Assembly: GCA_003151435.1 (NCBI GenBank)
Contig: PLXP01000057.1
Coordinates: 2,042 to 34,255 of the forward strand
Direction of reading: 5' to 3'
DNA from: Acidobacteriaceae bacterium
GTDB taxonomy: Bacteria; Acidobacteriota; Terriglobia; Terriglobales; Acidobacteriaceae
DNA length: 32,214 bases
The first letter of the stretch is position 1; each line of letters starts with the position of its first letter. A program made the position numbers and the translations under genes. Below, in pieces: positions 16,086-23,627 of this stretch. Under the pieces are notes generated by a model. The model was not told where the DNA came from. It ran no database searches and saw only the letters and a list, made by a program, of their open reading frames with translations.

Positions 16086-17684
16086 TTAACGGTCCGTCCC
16101 GGAGTAAGAGAGGTTGAAGCTTTTGTTGATTACGGGGAAGTCGGGCACGATGTTGCCTTCGACTGCCTCAACAAGCGCCGGCCAATTGTTGAGTGATGGA
16201 TCCTTGATCTTGCAGCGTTCGAGGCGTCCTTGCGATCCAGTGCGGATCCAATGCATGATCTCGCCTCGCCAGCCTTCTACCGTGCCTAAGGCAACGCAAT
16301 TCGGCGGCAAGGGAGGAACGGCGGCGCGGTGGGAGCCCGGAGCAAGGGTAGCCAAGATCTGTTCGATGATGCCGAGCGACTGCCAGACCTCATCGACGCG
16401 CACTCGCATCCGTCGCAAGACATCGCCTTCCAAATAGACCGGCACCTGGAAGGAAACCTCGTCATAAGCGGCGTACGGATGATCGCGCCGCAAATCGCGA
16501 TCCACGCCCGAAGCACGGCCGGCGACGCCGACGATCCCGAGATCGCGAGCTTTATCTGGATGCAGAATCCCGGTTCGCTCGAGGCGGTCGCGAGTTGAAT
16601 CGGAGGCGTCGATCATCCGCATCAGCTCGGCAAACTCCAGTTCAAAGCGATTCAGTGCCGCGCCGCAATGATCGGTCTGTTGCTGTTCCCAATCATGGCG
16701 CAGGCCGCCGGGGCACACGACGCCGCGAAGCAGCCGGCTTCCAGACAGCTCTTCATTCACTGCGAGAATGAACTCGCGGAGCCGTGAAGCGTGATAATTG
16801 GCCACTGCAAATCCGACATCGTTCGCGATGGCCCCGATGTCGCCGACGTGGTTGTAGAGTCGTTCGAGTTCAAGCAGGATGGTCCTCATGCGTTTGGCGC
16901 GAGCCGGGATTTCAATACCCGACGCTCGTTCGATCGCCTGACAAAAGGCTGTCCCGTGAGAAACACTTGAATCCCCCGAGATGCTTTCGGCGAGATAAAC
17001 CGCGCGGTTCACGGGCAATTGCTCAAATTGCTTTTCGGTCCCCTTGTGCGTGTAGAACATACGCAACTGGAGATAGAGGATGGGCTCTCCGGCCACCGCA
17101 AAGTTGAAATGGCCCGGCTCAATGATTCCGGCATGGACAGGGCCGACGGGAATCTGAAAAACACCCTCGCCAAGTGTGGGCCGGTAGAGGTGCTGCTCCC
17201 CTTCAAAGGGCGGCAGCACGGTATCGATCGGGAAATCCTTTCTCAAGGGATGGATCTCCGGCCAGTTATCGTGCAACGCGACGCGACGCGGGTTTGGGTG
17301 CCCTTCAGCGACCAGTCCAAACCAGTCATGGATCTCGCGCTCCTGCCAGTTAACGGCGGGAATCTCCGCAGCGACGGATGGAAACGCGGGGGTGTCCACC
17401 GGTATCGAAGTGCGAACCAGCAGATAGCGCCGGTCATTGAGAGACTCGAAGACATGGTAGAGCAGGAAGCCGGATCCGGCAGTGGTTCGGTCCTCTGCAA
17501 AAACGGACGCAAGACGGCAACCGTTTTCGACCAGACGAGCGACCATTGGACGGAGATCGGAGATGTCGATGCCGGCGTAAATCTCGGCGTCGTTTGCTTC
17601 GCTCCAGTCCGTGAAGACAATGCCGCAACTTGCGCGGATTTCGTCGAAGTTTCGAGCAGGGATTGGGCCGGAGGGTTGGGTCAT
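16086..17684 (-). CDS. hyfG: HycE/HyfG-like (NuoCD-type) large subunit lacking all Ni-Fe cysteine ligands
   Basis: A 532-residue protein: NuoC-like domain (about 1-155, with WQEREIHDWFGLVAEGHPN and PLRKDFP) fused to a NuoD/hydrogenase-large-subunit domain. It follows HycE closely (QIPVGPVHAGIIEPGHFNF, YTHKGTEKQFE, IPARAKRMRTILLELERLYN, RRDHPYAAYDEV). The two Ni-Fe motifs are gone: RVCGIC of HycE aligns to SISGDS (234-239; Ser236, Ser239) and DPCYSCTDR aligns to NLSYSGTDR (524-532; Ser526, Gly529). The protein stops right there, without the C-terminal peptide that maturation proteases cleave. Hence no Ni-Fe site and no H2 chemistry is expected; this is the signature of energy-converting hydrogenase-related (Ehr) complexes. 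The ATG at 17684 overlaps the upstream stop as ATGA; a longer frame from 17801 would overlap hyfF by 121 bases. Confidence 0.93.
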   Translation of the reverse strand: MTQPSGPIPARNFDEIRASCGIVFTDWSEANDAEIYAGIDISDLRPMVARLVENGCRLASVFAEDRTTAGSGFLLYHVFESLNDRRYLLVRTSIPVDTPAFPSVAAEIPAVNWQEREIHDWFGLVAEGHPNPRRVALHDNWPEIHPLRKDFPIDTVLPPFEGEQHLYRPTLGEGVFQIPVGPVHAGIIEPGHFNFAVAGEPILYLQLRMFYTHKGTEKQFEQLPVNRAVYLAESISGDSSVSHGTAFCQAIERASGIEIPARAKRMRTILLELERLYNHVGDIGAIANDVGFAVANYHASRLREFILAVNEELSGSRLLRGVVCPGGLRHDWEQQQTDHCGAALNRFELEFAELMRMIDASDSTRDRLERTGILHPDKARDLGIVGVAGRASGVDRDLRRDHPYAAYDEVSFQVPVYLEGDVLRRMRVRVDEVWQSLGIIEQILATLAPGSHRAAVPPLPPNCVALGTVEGWRGEIMHWIRTGSQGRLERCKIKDPSLNNWPALVEAVEGNIVPDFPVINKSFNLSYSGTDR

Positions 17685-19177
17685 CGCGGCACCGCCAGTA
17701 TGCGCGCTGCGCCGTCCACCAGTTGATACACCGGAGCCGGCAGCCAGAATGCCATCCCGATGACGAGCAGAGAAAGCCCGATCACCGGGTACGTTTTCCA
17801 TTTGCAGATCACCTCGCGCGGGACCGCCTGCGGGGGACCCAACACAAGCTGCGCTACATGGTGGAAGAAACCGCAGAAGATGGCCACGAGGCAGGCTACG
17901 AGAACGATGGACGCCCGCGTGTAGTGACCCGCGAAGCCCGCCCGAAGAACCATGAACTCGCTTTGGAACATGCTGAAGGGAGGCGTGCCGGTGACCGCGA
18001 GCGCGCCAAGCAGAAGGATCGGCGCGGTGATAGGCAGGGCGTGTATCAGCCCTCCGGCGCCCTTCTGCAATGAGTCGCTTTTAGTGTGCTGCTGGGCGTT
18101 TCCCACGCAGAAAAAGAGGAGCGGCTTGGCCACGGAGTGGAAGGTCATGTGCAGCAGCATGCCCAATGCGCCGAGTGCTCCACCGAAGCCGAGGCCGAGG
18201 ACCATGATACCCCCGTGATCGATGCTGGAATAAGCCAACAACCGGCGGGAACTGCGCTGGACCAGAATGAATGGCACGGCAACCCCGACAGAGAGGAGAC
18301 CAAAAAGAATGAGCAGATTCGACGCGAAGGCGGGTCCAAGGCAGAGGACGGTCAGCACATAGAAACGAGCCAGACCGTAGATTGCGCAATTCAAAACAGC
18401 GGCAGCCATAAGCGCGGCAACGGGAATTGGCGCCTCGCTGTAGGCGTCCGGCTTCCATGTATGCATCGGCGCAAGGCCGGCCTTGGTGCCGAAGCCCAGA
18501 AGGATGAGAATAAACGCGAGCCGCATCACAGTCTTGTCAAAGTGCGAAGCCTGAAGCACAAGCACGGACCAGTTGAGGGCGCTCACACTGTCTCCGCCCA
18601 GCGCCTGATGCGCCGAGTAATACGTTAGAACGGTTCCGAAAAGCGCCATGGAAAGTCCGACGCCGCCGATCATCGCATATTTCCATGCCGCTTCAAGTGA
18701 GGTCGGACGACCGTAGAACGTAACCAGGAAAATCGAAGCCAATGTGGTGCCTTCTACTGCGATCCACATCACACCGAGATTGTTGGCGACGACAACCAGG
18801 AACATGCAGAAGCCGAAGAGAGGCGTCAGGGTGTAGTACATCCGCAGCTTGCCCAGGCAGGCCGCATCATCAACGGTCGGAGCAAGGATTTTGTCGGCCA
18901 TGTCGCGCCGGAAGTACCCAACTGCATAAGGAGCACAGACGAGATAAACAAACGAAGTGAGAACAGCGACCAGGGCGCTGAGATGATCGGCGTACAGAAA
19001 ACCGTTACCCATCGAAACGGAACCTTGCCGCAAGACTTCCCCGGCCAGGAACACAGCCGCGGCGAATGAACCGCAAGCCGACACCAGGTGGATCGTTTCC
19101 ATCCATTGCCGGGTTCGCACCAGGGCCGTCAGACCACATGCCAGCAGAGGGATCGACAGCAAGATGATGATCGTCAT
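17681..19177 (-). CDS. hyfF: HyfF-like antiporter-type membrane subunit (NuoL/M/N family)
   Basis: A 498-residue membrane protein with about 14 helices, homologous to HyfF and NuoN/M, which form ion-translocating channels in complex I-like machines. The residues needed for proton movement in the family are present: Glu142 in MWIAVEGTTLASIF (TM5-like), Lys232 in LLGFGTKAGLAPMHTWKPDA (TM7-like) and Lys351 in FHSVAKPLLFFCVGN (TM12-like). The chain ends at the ATGA overlap with the large-subunit gene, and begins 6 bases after hyfE, so translation of the block is coupled. It is one of only two antiporter-like subunits in the operon; no third HyfD-like copy is present. Confidence 0.9.
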   Translation of the reverse strand: MTIIILLSIPLLACGLTALVRTRQWMETIHLVSACGSFAAAVFLAGEVLRQGSVSMGNGFLYADHLSALVAVLTSFVYLVCAPYAVGYFRRDMADKILAPTVDDAACLGKLRMYYTLTPLFGFCMFLVVVANNLGVMWIAVEGTTLASIFLVTFYGRPTSLEAAWKYAMIGGVGLSMALFGTVLTYYSAHQALGGDSVSALNWSVLVLQASHFDKTVMRLAFILILLGFGTKAGLAPMHTWKPDAYSEAPIPVAALMAAAVLNCAIYGLARFYVLTVLCLGPAFASNLLILFGLLSVGVAVPFILVQRSSRRLLAYSSIDHGGIMVLGLGFGGALGALGMLLHMTFHSVAKPLLFFCVGNAQQHTKSDSLQKGAGGLIHALPITAPILLLGALAVTGTPPFSMFQSEFMVLRAGFAGHYTRASIVLVACLVAIFCGFFHHVAQLVLGPPQAVPREVICKWKTYPVIGLSLLVIGMAFWLPAPVYQLVDGAARILAVPR

Positions 19178-19183
19178 ATCGGT

Positions 19184-19870
19184 TCAGCCTTTCAGGCGGC
19201 TCAGGCGGCTGACGTCCATCGAATCGAAAGTCTCTCGAATGCGATAAACGAGAATTGCAAGGACCATCGCGCCGACGAGGACATCGAAGAAGATACCGAC
19301 TTCAACGATCATTGGCATTCCGTAGGTCAGCGAAATCGCAGCCAGGAATATCCCGTTTTCCAGCGAGAGCAAAGCCAACACTTGGGTTAACGCCTTTCGA
19401 CGGTTGACCATCATGAAGAAGCCAATCAGGAACAACGCAATTGCAACGGCCAAGGTATTGTGGCCAAGGCTAGCCGGCCCCATGGGTTCATCGGGGCGGT
19501 GGAAGGACTCGGCGACGACATACGCGAGGAGTGTCAGAAGGCCGGCAATGATGACTGAGATTGGCGCATTGATCAATGGCTCAATCTCTCGACGGATTTC
19601 GATCCTGCGAACTAGGCGTTCGAACACAAACGGCAGCAGGATCACTTTGACCAGCAGCATAAACACCGCAGCAATGTAGATATGTGGAGCAGCGTTGTAA
19701 TACGCAATGGTGGTGGCAATGCATGCCAGCAGGAACGACTGCAAAGCGAAGGCTCTAATGTTGGTGATCAGCCAGCGTTGCGTCACCATCGTAATCTGCA
19801 GCACAAGGACCAACGCCGCCATCAGCGTGATCATCCTGTCCCCGAATTGCGAGTCCTGCCAGAATTGCAT
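19184..19870 (-). CDS. hyfE: HyfE-like membrane subunit (NuoK-related)
   Basis: A 228-residue membrane protein with about 6-7 helices, similar in length and layout to HyfE (216 residues). The closing segment IRETFDSMDVSRLSRLKG mirrors the HyfE end (…DVNNLTALKG), and LLSLENGIFLAAISL carries the membrane Glu typical of NuoK/MnhC-like subunits. I start it at the ATG at 19870, 7 bases past the hyfC stop, with AAGGG about 10 bases upstream; a longer frame from 19918 would overlap hyfC and lacks a ribosome site, and an ATG at 19834 is a shorter alternative. In the complex it should sit between the HyfC-like base and the antiporter-like arms. Confidence 0.88.
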   Translation of the reverse strand: MQFWQDSQFGDRMITLMAALVLVLQITMVTQRWLITNIRAFALQSFLLACIATTIAYYNAAPHIYIAAVFMLLVKVILLPFVFERLVRRIEIRREIEPLINAPISVIIAGLLTLLAYVVAESFHRPDEPMGPASLGHNTLAVAIALFLIGFFMMVNRRKALTQVLALLSLENGIFLAAISLTYGMPMIVEVGIFFDVLVGAMVLAILVYRIRETFDSMDVSRLSRLKG

Positions 19871-19877
19871 CCGATTT

Positions 19878-20825
19878 TTACCCTTGAAAAAGGAATGTTG
19901 ACACGAGCGCCAATGCACTCAACACAAAAGCTATCGCCAGCAGTTCCGGAACACGAAACAGCCGCATCTTGGCATTGCTCACTTCCACCGCTGCCACAAC
20001 AACCGAGAGCAGCAGCAACTTGAAGATGAATAAGACCAGGCTGAGTAAAACAGGACCTGGCGACCAGTCCACGCTTAAGCCGAACGGGAAGAAGACATTG
20101 ACCAGGATTGTCATCAGCACCAGTTGCTTTATTGCCGCGGCCCACTCGATCAATGCCAGATAAGGTCCGGAATACTCGAGGATCATCGCTTCGTGAATCA
20201 TCGTGAGTTCGAGGTGAGTGGCCGGGTTGTCCACGGGTATTCGCCCGGTCTCCGCGATCAGAACGATAAACAACGCGGCGAAGGCCAACATCTGCGACGG
20301 CGCGAGAAAGCGCCAACTCTGGCCCAACCCCGACTGCGCAACGGTGCTGAGATTGGTAGAACCAGCGCCGATGGCAACGGTGAATACGGCGAGCATAAGC
20401 GCAGGCTCGGCAATGGCGGAGATCGTCATCTCGCGACTGCTGCCCAGTCCGCCGAAGGAACCACCGGTATCCAATCCGCCAAGCGCCAGAAAAAAGCGTC
20501 CCAGGGCGAGCAGATAGACGACTGCAAGAACGCCGCCGTACAGGCTCAATGGCGCATGCGCTGAGATGGTTGGGATGAGCAAGCTTGCCAGCAGCGTGGT
20601 GACGAACAGCACGAAGGGCGTGGCCGTGAAAATCCACGACGCTGTGTCGGGAATGACCATTCCCTTGCGAAAGAGTTTATAGAGGTCACGGTACGGCTGC
20701 ACCAAACTGGGCCCTTGCCGCGTCTGGACTCGCGCTTTCAATACGCGGTTGAATCCCGTGATGAGCGGAGAGAGCAGCAGCACGAGCGCCAGGTGGAAGA
20801 AGACCAAAAGGACCTGTTCGATCAT
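19878..20825 (-). CDS. hyfC: HyfC/HycD-like membrane subunit (NuoH family)
   Basis: A 315-residue protein with about 8 transmembrane helices that anchors the peripheral arm, equivalent to NuoH in complex I. NuoH/HycD hallmarks: an N-terminal helix then RVQTRQGPSLVQPYRDLYKL (about 32-51), and IAETGRIPVDNPATHLELTM followed by IHEAMILEYSG (about 190-220), with the conserved acidic residues of the E-channel; SSREMTISAIAEPALML matches the loop between. Its ATG overlaps the hyfB stop (ATGA), indicating coupled translation. Length is normal for HyfC (315-322). Confidence 0.93.
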   Translation of the reverse strand: MIEQVLLVFFHLALVLLLSPLITGFNRVLKARVQTRQGPSLVQPYRDLYKLFRKGMVIPDTASWIFTATPFVLFVTTLLASLLIPTISAHAPLSLYGGVLAVVYLLALGRFFLALGGLDTGGSFGGLGSSREMTISAIAEPALMLAVFTVAIGAGSTNLSTVAQSGLGQSWRFLAPSQMLAFAALFIVLIAETGRIPVDNPATHLELTMIHEAMILEYSGPYLALIEWAAAIKQLVLMTILVNVFFPFGLSVDWSPGPVLLSLVLFIFKLLLLSVVVAAVEVSNAKMRLFRVPELLAIAFVLSALALVSTFLFQG

Positions 20826-22870
20826 TCCCGCACCCCAAAGATCAGCAGCAGAATCAGCGTCACGAAAATGTAGGCAAGGTATGCGTGGATGCTGCCGGTT
20901 TGAATTCTGCGCATCCGCGCGGCGACCGCGAGTATTCGCACCCGAAGGGGATCATAGATGTGCGTCTCGAAAGTAGGCTGTATCTCCGACTCGAAATGAA
21001 TCGCCTTGGGGTAGTAACGTGAGACATCGAATTCCGCCTGGATCTCGCGTCGCGGCCGAAACAGCGCCGCGAAAATCATGCGCAGCGGCTTGGAGAAAGC
21101 GGTCGCCGTGAACTCATTGGAAGCGGTCAGACCCGGCAATCCACAGTCCCACGTGGGACCGATTACTCGCGGAGATTTTCGTCCCCAGACCAGCCACAGC
21201 ACCAATGGCACTCCGCCGAGGGCTACGAGCGCGATCGCAATCATGAGCGGGGAGACGCTTCCATTCCGAACCGAGCCGGCTGTCAACAGTAGACTGTTCC
21301 CGGAAACTAATTGCTGGGTGATTTGAACACCAAGAGCCTGCTGGGTAATGGGAGCAAAAATCGGAACAAACCATGTCGCTCCGAGTCCGAGGAGAACGCA
21401 TGCGCCAGCCAGAATCGCCATTCCGGTTCTCATCGAATGGGGGGCTTCGGTTGCGCGCTCCGCATTCTCGCTGCGTGGCAGGGCGAGAAATGTGATTCCG
21501 AAAGCCTTTACGAAACAAGCCGAGGCTAGCGCGGCGGTGAGGGCGAGCAGCGCACCGGCAATTGGAAATGCCATACGGGTCAGCGTCGGCGTCGCACCGA
21601 ACCCCGCGAGTAGCCCTTGGTATGTGAACCACTCGCTGACGAATCCATTCAGAGGAGGCAGACCGGATATGGCAATGGAGCCAACGAGAAAGTAGAATGC
21701 GGTCGACGGCATACGCCTGATCAAGCCGCCCATCTCCTCCATATTTCGAGTTTTTGCGCCCTGCAATACGCTGCCCGCACCGAGAAACAGGAGGCACTTG
21801 AAGATTCCATGATTGAGCGTGTGGAAGAGCCCCGCCACAAGAGCCAGCGCGGCAAGTTGAGGATGTCCGAAGGACCGGAATAGAAGCGCCGATCCGAAAC
21901 CCATCAGAATAATGCCGATGTTTTCGATACTGTGGTAAGCCAGCAGGCGCTTCAAGTCATGTTCCATTAAGGCGTATAGAACTCCGAGCAACGCGGAGAC
22001 CACTCCCACTACCAGAACCAGCATGCCGGCCCAAACGGGCAATTCTCCGTAGAAGTCGAAAAACACTCGCATCATTCCGTAGATGCCGGTCTTGATCACG
22101 ATTCCCGACATGAGCGCGGAGACGTTGCTGGGCGCGACAGGATGCGCGGCGGGCAGCCAGATGTGGAGCGGAATGATGCCGGCCTTCACGCCAAAGCCGA
22201 AGAACAGCAACAGGAACGCCGCCACTCCGAGCGTCGGAGAGAGCTTGTTGCCACTGCCGTGCATGGCCTGAAATTCCATGCTTCCCGCGACCGAGGCGAG
22301 CAGCAGGAACCCGATGTACAGCAGGCCAGTGCCCCCGCGCGACATCAGCATGTAGAGCATTCCACCGCTTCGAGCCTCCTCTGACTCATGATCTGTAATC
22401 ACTAGAAAATAGGAGGAAACGACCATCAACTCCCAGGCAACGAGAAAAAACACTACGTTCGATGCCGTGAAAACCAGCGTTAGAGAAAGAAGCATCAGAT
22501 TGAGGAAGCAGCAAAAAAGACTCGGCCTTCGACTGGCCGCTCCATGCCTCAGGTATCCGACAGAATAGATGGCGACGCATGCGGCCAGCAATGAGAGCGC
22601 GAGGTTGAAGAAGGCGGATAGCGGGTCCAATCGGACGCCATAGTGGATGAACGGTATCCCGGACGATAACGACCAGTTGAATTCGCTGCCGGAGAGCAAC
22701 GCCCCCACCGAGGCGGTGAACTCGAGTGCCGCGGCCGTCACGCTCGCATAACACTGCAGTGGCGCGATCCAAGCCCGGTTTATCTTCCGAAGATGTGCGA
22801 CCAGCCCTGCGAGCGCCGCAACTGCATAGACGAGCAGGCCAGCCGAATAAAGTTCACGAATCGGCCACAT
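20822..22870 (-). CDS. hyfB: HyfB-like antiporter-type membrane subunit (NuoL/M family)
   Basis: A 682-residue membrane protein, the usual HyfB size, and the first gene of the operon. The Proton_antipo_M core spans roughly 135-430. Channel residues are intact: Glu147 in FFLVAWELMVVSSYFLV, Lys229 in FGFGVKAGIIPLHIWLP, His243 and Lys260 in the following helix, and Lys in HTLNHGIFKCLLFLGAGSV. The C-terminal extension includes GPTWDCGLPGLTASNEFTAT and a cluster of charged residues before the last helix (IHAYLAYIFVTLILLLIFG), as in HyfB/HycC. No strong ribosome site precedes the ATG. Presumed role: ion translocation coupled to the redox reaction of the peripheral arm. Confidence 0.93.
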   Translation of the reverse strand: MWPIRELYSAGLLVYAVAALAGLVAHLRKINRAWIAPLQCYASVTAAALEFTASVGALLSGSEFNWSLSSGIPFIHYGVRLDPLSAFFNLALSLLAACVAIYSVGYLRHGAASRRPSLFCCFLNLMLLSLTLVFTASNVVFFLVAWELMVVSSYFLVITDHESEEARSGGMLYMLMSRGGTGLLYIGFLLLASVAGSMEFQAMHGSGNKLSPTLGVAAFLLLFFGFGVKAGIIPLHIWLPAAHPVAPSNVSALMSGIVIKTGIYGMMRVFFDFYGELPVWAGMLVLVVGVVSALLGVLYALMEHDLKRLLAYHSIENIGIILMGFGSALLFRSFGHPQLAALALVAGLFHTLNHGIFKCLLFLGAGSVLQGAKTRNMEEMGGLIRRMPSTAFYFLVGSIAISGLPPLNGFVSEWFTYQGLLAGFGATPTLTRMAFPIAGALLALTAALASACFVKAFGITFLALPRSENAERATEAPHSMRTGMAILAGACVLLGLGATWFVPIFAPITQQALGVQITQQLVSGNSLLLTAGSVRNGSVSPLMIAIALVALGGVPLVLWLVWGRKSPRVIGPTWDCGLPGLTASNEFTATAFSKPLRMIFAALFRPRREIQAEFDVSRYYPKAIHFESEIQPTFETHIYDPLRVRILAVAARMRRIQTGSIHAYLAYIFVTLILLLIFGVRE

Positions 22871-22946
22871 AGGTTTTTGAGGAAAAGCTCGAACTGCCAG
22901 GTAATTGTTTCAACAGCACACACGCACCGATGGCGCGGCTGAACAC

Positions 22947-22969
22947 ACTGAGCGTGCACTCAGTATACT
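22947..22969 (-). promoter_or_regulatory. Candidate promoter/operator of the Ehr-type operon
   Basis: On the - strand TATACT (22967-22962) is a good -10 hexamer, about 90 bases before the hyfB ATG. An inverted repeat ACTGAG/CTCAGT with 6-base spacer overlaps it and the predicted start point, as an operator would. The -35 at 17 bases is poor (ACCGCA), which fits an activated promoter or a false call. Confidence 0.3.
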
Positions 22970-23120
22970 CGAACGTCTTGGCCGTGCGGTTGTGGGACCA
23001 CGAAGCTCGGCGGCTCAATGCGGTAACCGTGGCACCCTTGGCGCGCAGTCCTTTGCATTCACCCCCGGAAGGATTGATGCGCTCCTTTAATTGCGATGGA
23101 ACGTAACCGCTGGGCAGAGC

Positions 23121-23160
23121 GCGTGGGCTACGACCCTATAAGCCACACCGGAGCCCACGC
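23121..23160. repeat. GC-rich hairpin with CGTGGGCT/AGCCCACG arms
   Basis: GCGTGGGCT (23121-23129) and AGCCCACGC (23152-23160) form a 9-bp perfect stem with a 22-base loop. No T-run follows. The same eight-base arms, in the opposite order, form a hairpin at 30192-30220. Confidence 0.45.
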
Positions 23161-23219
23161 TCTAGACGGGCTCGTTCGCGGCGCGCGGCAATGCTTCTTA
23201 GCCAAGCTCCCGGTTTGGG

Positions 23220-23259
23220 TTGACATTCTACCCAAGCCGGTGAATACTTGGGTAGAATG
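23220..23259 (+). promoter_or_regulatory. padR promoter with 13-bp inverted-repeat operator
   Basis: A perfect -35 (TTGACA, 23220-23225), 17-base spacer and AATACT -10 (23243-23248) predict transcription from about 23255, 1-2 bases before the padR ATG at 23257. A perfect 13-bp inverted repeat, CATTCTACCCAAG (23224-23236) and CTTGGGTAGAATG (23247-23259), covers the -35 edge, spacer, -10 and start codon. PadR dimers bind such repeats, so autorepression by promoter occlusion is the likely use. Confidence 0.7.
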
Positions 23260-23625
23260 GCTACCCGAGAGAACGACGACCGCATTGCCTTGTTGCAGGG
23301 CACGCTGGACCTGCTGATTTTGAAGACGCTTGTGCTGGGATCGTGCCATGGGCAGGGCGTAGCGCGATTGATTCAAAGTCAGTCCGAAGACGTTTTTCTC
23401 GTCGACCACGGCTCGCTCTATGTAGCGCTGCAGAGGCTGGAAGACAGAAAGTGGATACGCGCGAAGTGGGGTGTGAGCGAGAACAACCGCAAGGCGCGGT
23501 TTTATTCGTTGACGCAGCATGGGCGCGAGCAGCTTGTGGAGAAGACGGGCGAGTGGCGGCGGCTGACGCGGGCGATGGGTTTGATTCTTGATTCCGGCAA
23601 TGGGCCACAACGCGAGGAGGCATAG
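23257..23625 (+). CDS. PadR-family transcriptional regulator
   Basis: A 122-residue winged-helix repressor of the short PadR type (PadR-s2-like). LLQGTLDLLILKTLVLGSCH (about 12-31) is the first helix, GQGVARLIQSQSEDVFLVDH contains the recognition region, GSLYVALQRLEDRKWIRAKW (about 52-71) is the diagnostic PadR helix, followed by the wing VSENNRKARFYSLTQHGREQ and a C-terminal dimerisation helix (LVEKTGEWRRLTRAMGLIL). The ATG at 23257 is preferred: no Shine-Dalgarno precedes it, and the predicted transcript starts 1-2 bases upstream, so it appears to be leaderless. The TTG at 23248 lies inside the operator. The stop is 2 bases from the permease ATG, so both are co-transcribed; PadR likely controls the pair. 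Confidence 0.95.
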   Translation: MATRENDDRIALLQGTLDLLILKTLVLGSCHGQGVARLIQSQSEDVFLVDHGSLYVALQRLEDRKWIRAKWGVSENNRKARFYSLTQHGREQLVEKTGEWRRLTRAMGLILDSGNGPQREEA

Positions 23626-23627
23626 CT

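Larger units (their letters stand above)
22871..23256. other. Divergent control region between the Ehr-type operon and padR
   Basis: This 386-base stretch has no gene. It holds a TATACT hexamer on both strands (22962-22969) next to an inverted repeat ACTGAG-N6-CTCAGT (22947-22964), a GC-rich hairpin (23121-23160), and the padR promoter/operator (23220-23259). Confidence 0.6.

Noticed and set aside
16086..17801. Large-subunit gene starting at 17801
   Set aside because: It would overlap hyfF by 121 bases with a Gly/Arg/Ser-rich non-conserved extension; the ATGA overlap at 17684 is the normal coupled start.
15198..22870. Reading the operon as a functional hydrogenase-4 or formate hydrogenlyase
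   Set aside because: Gene order and homology fit, but all four Ni-Fe ligands, the cleavable C-terminal peptide and any maturation genes are missing.
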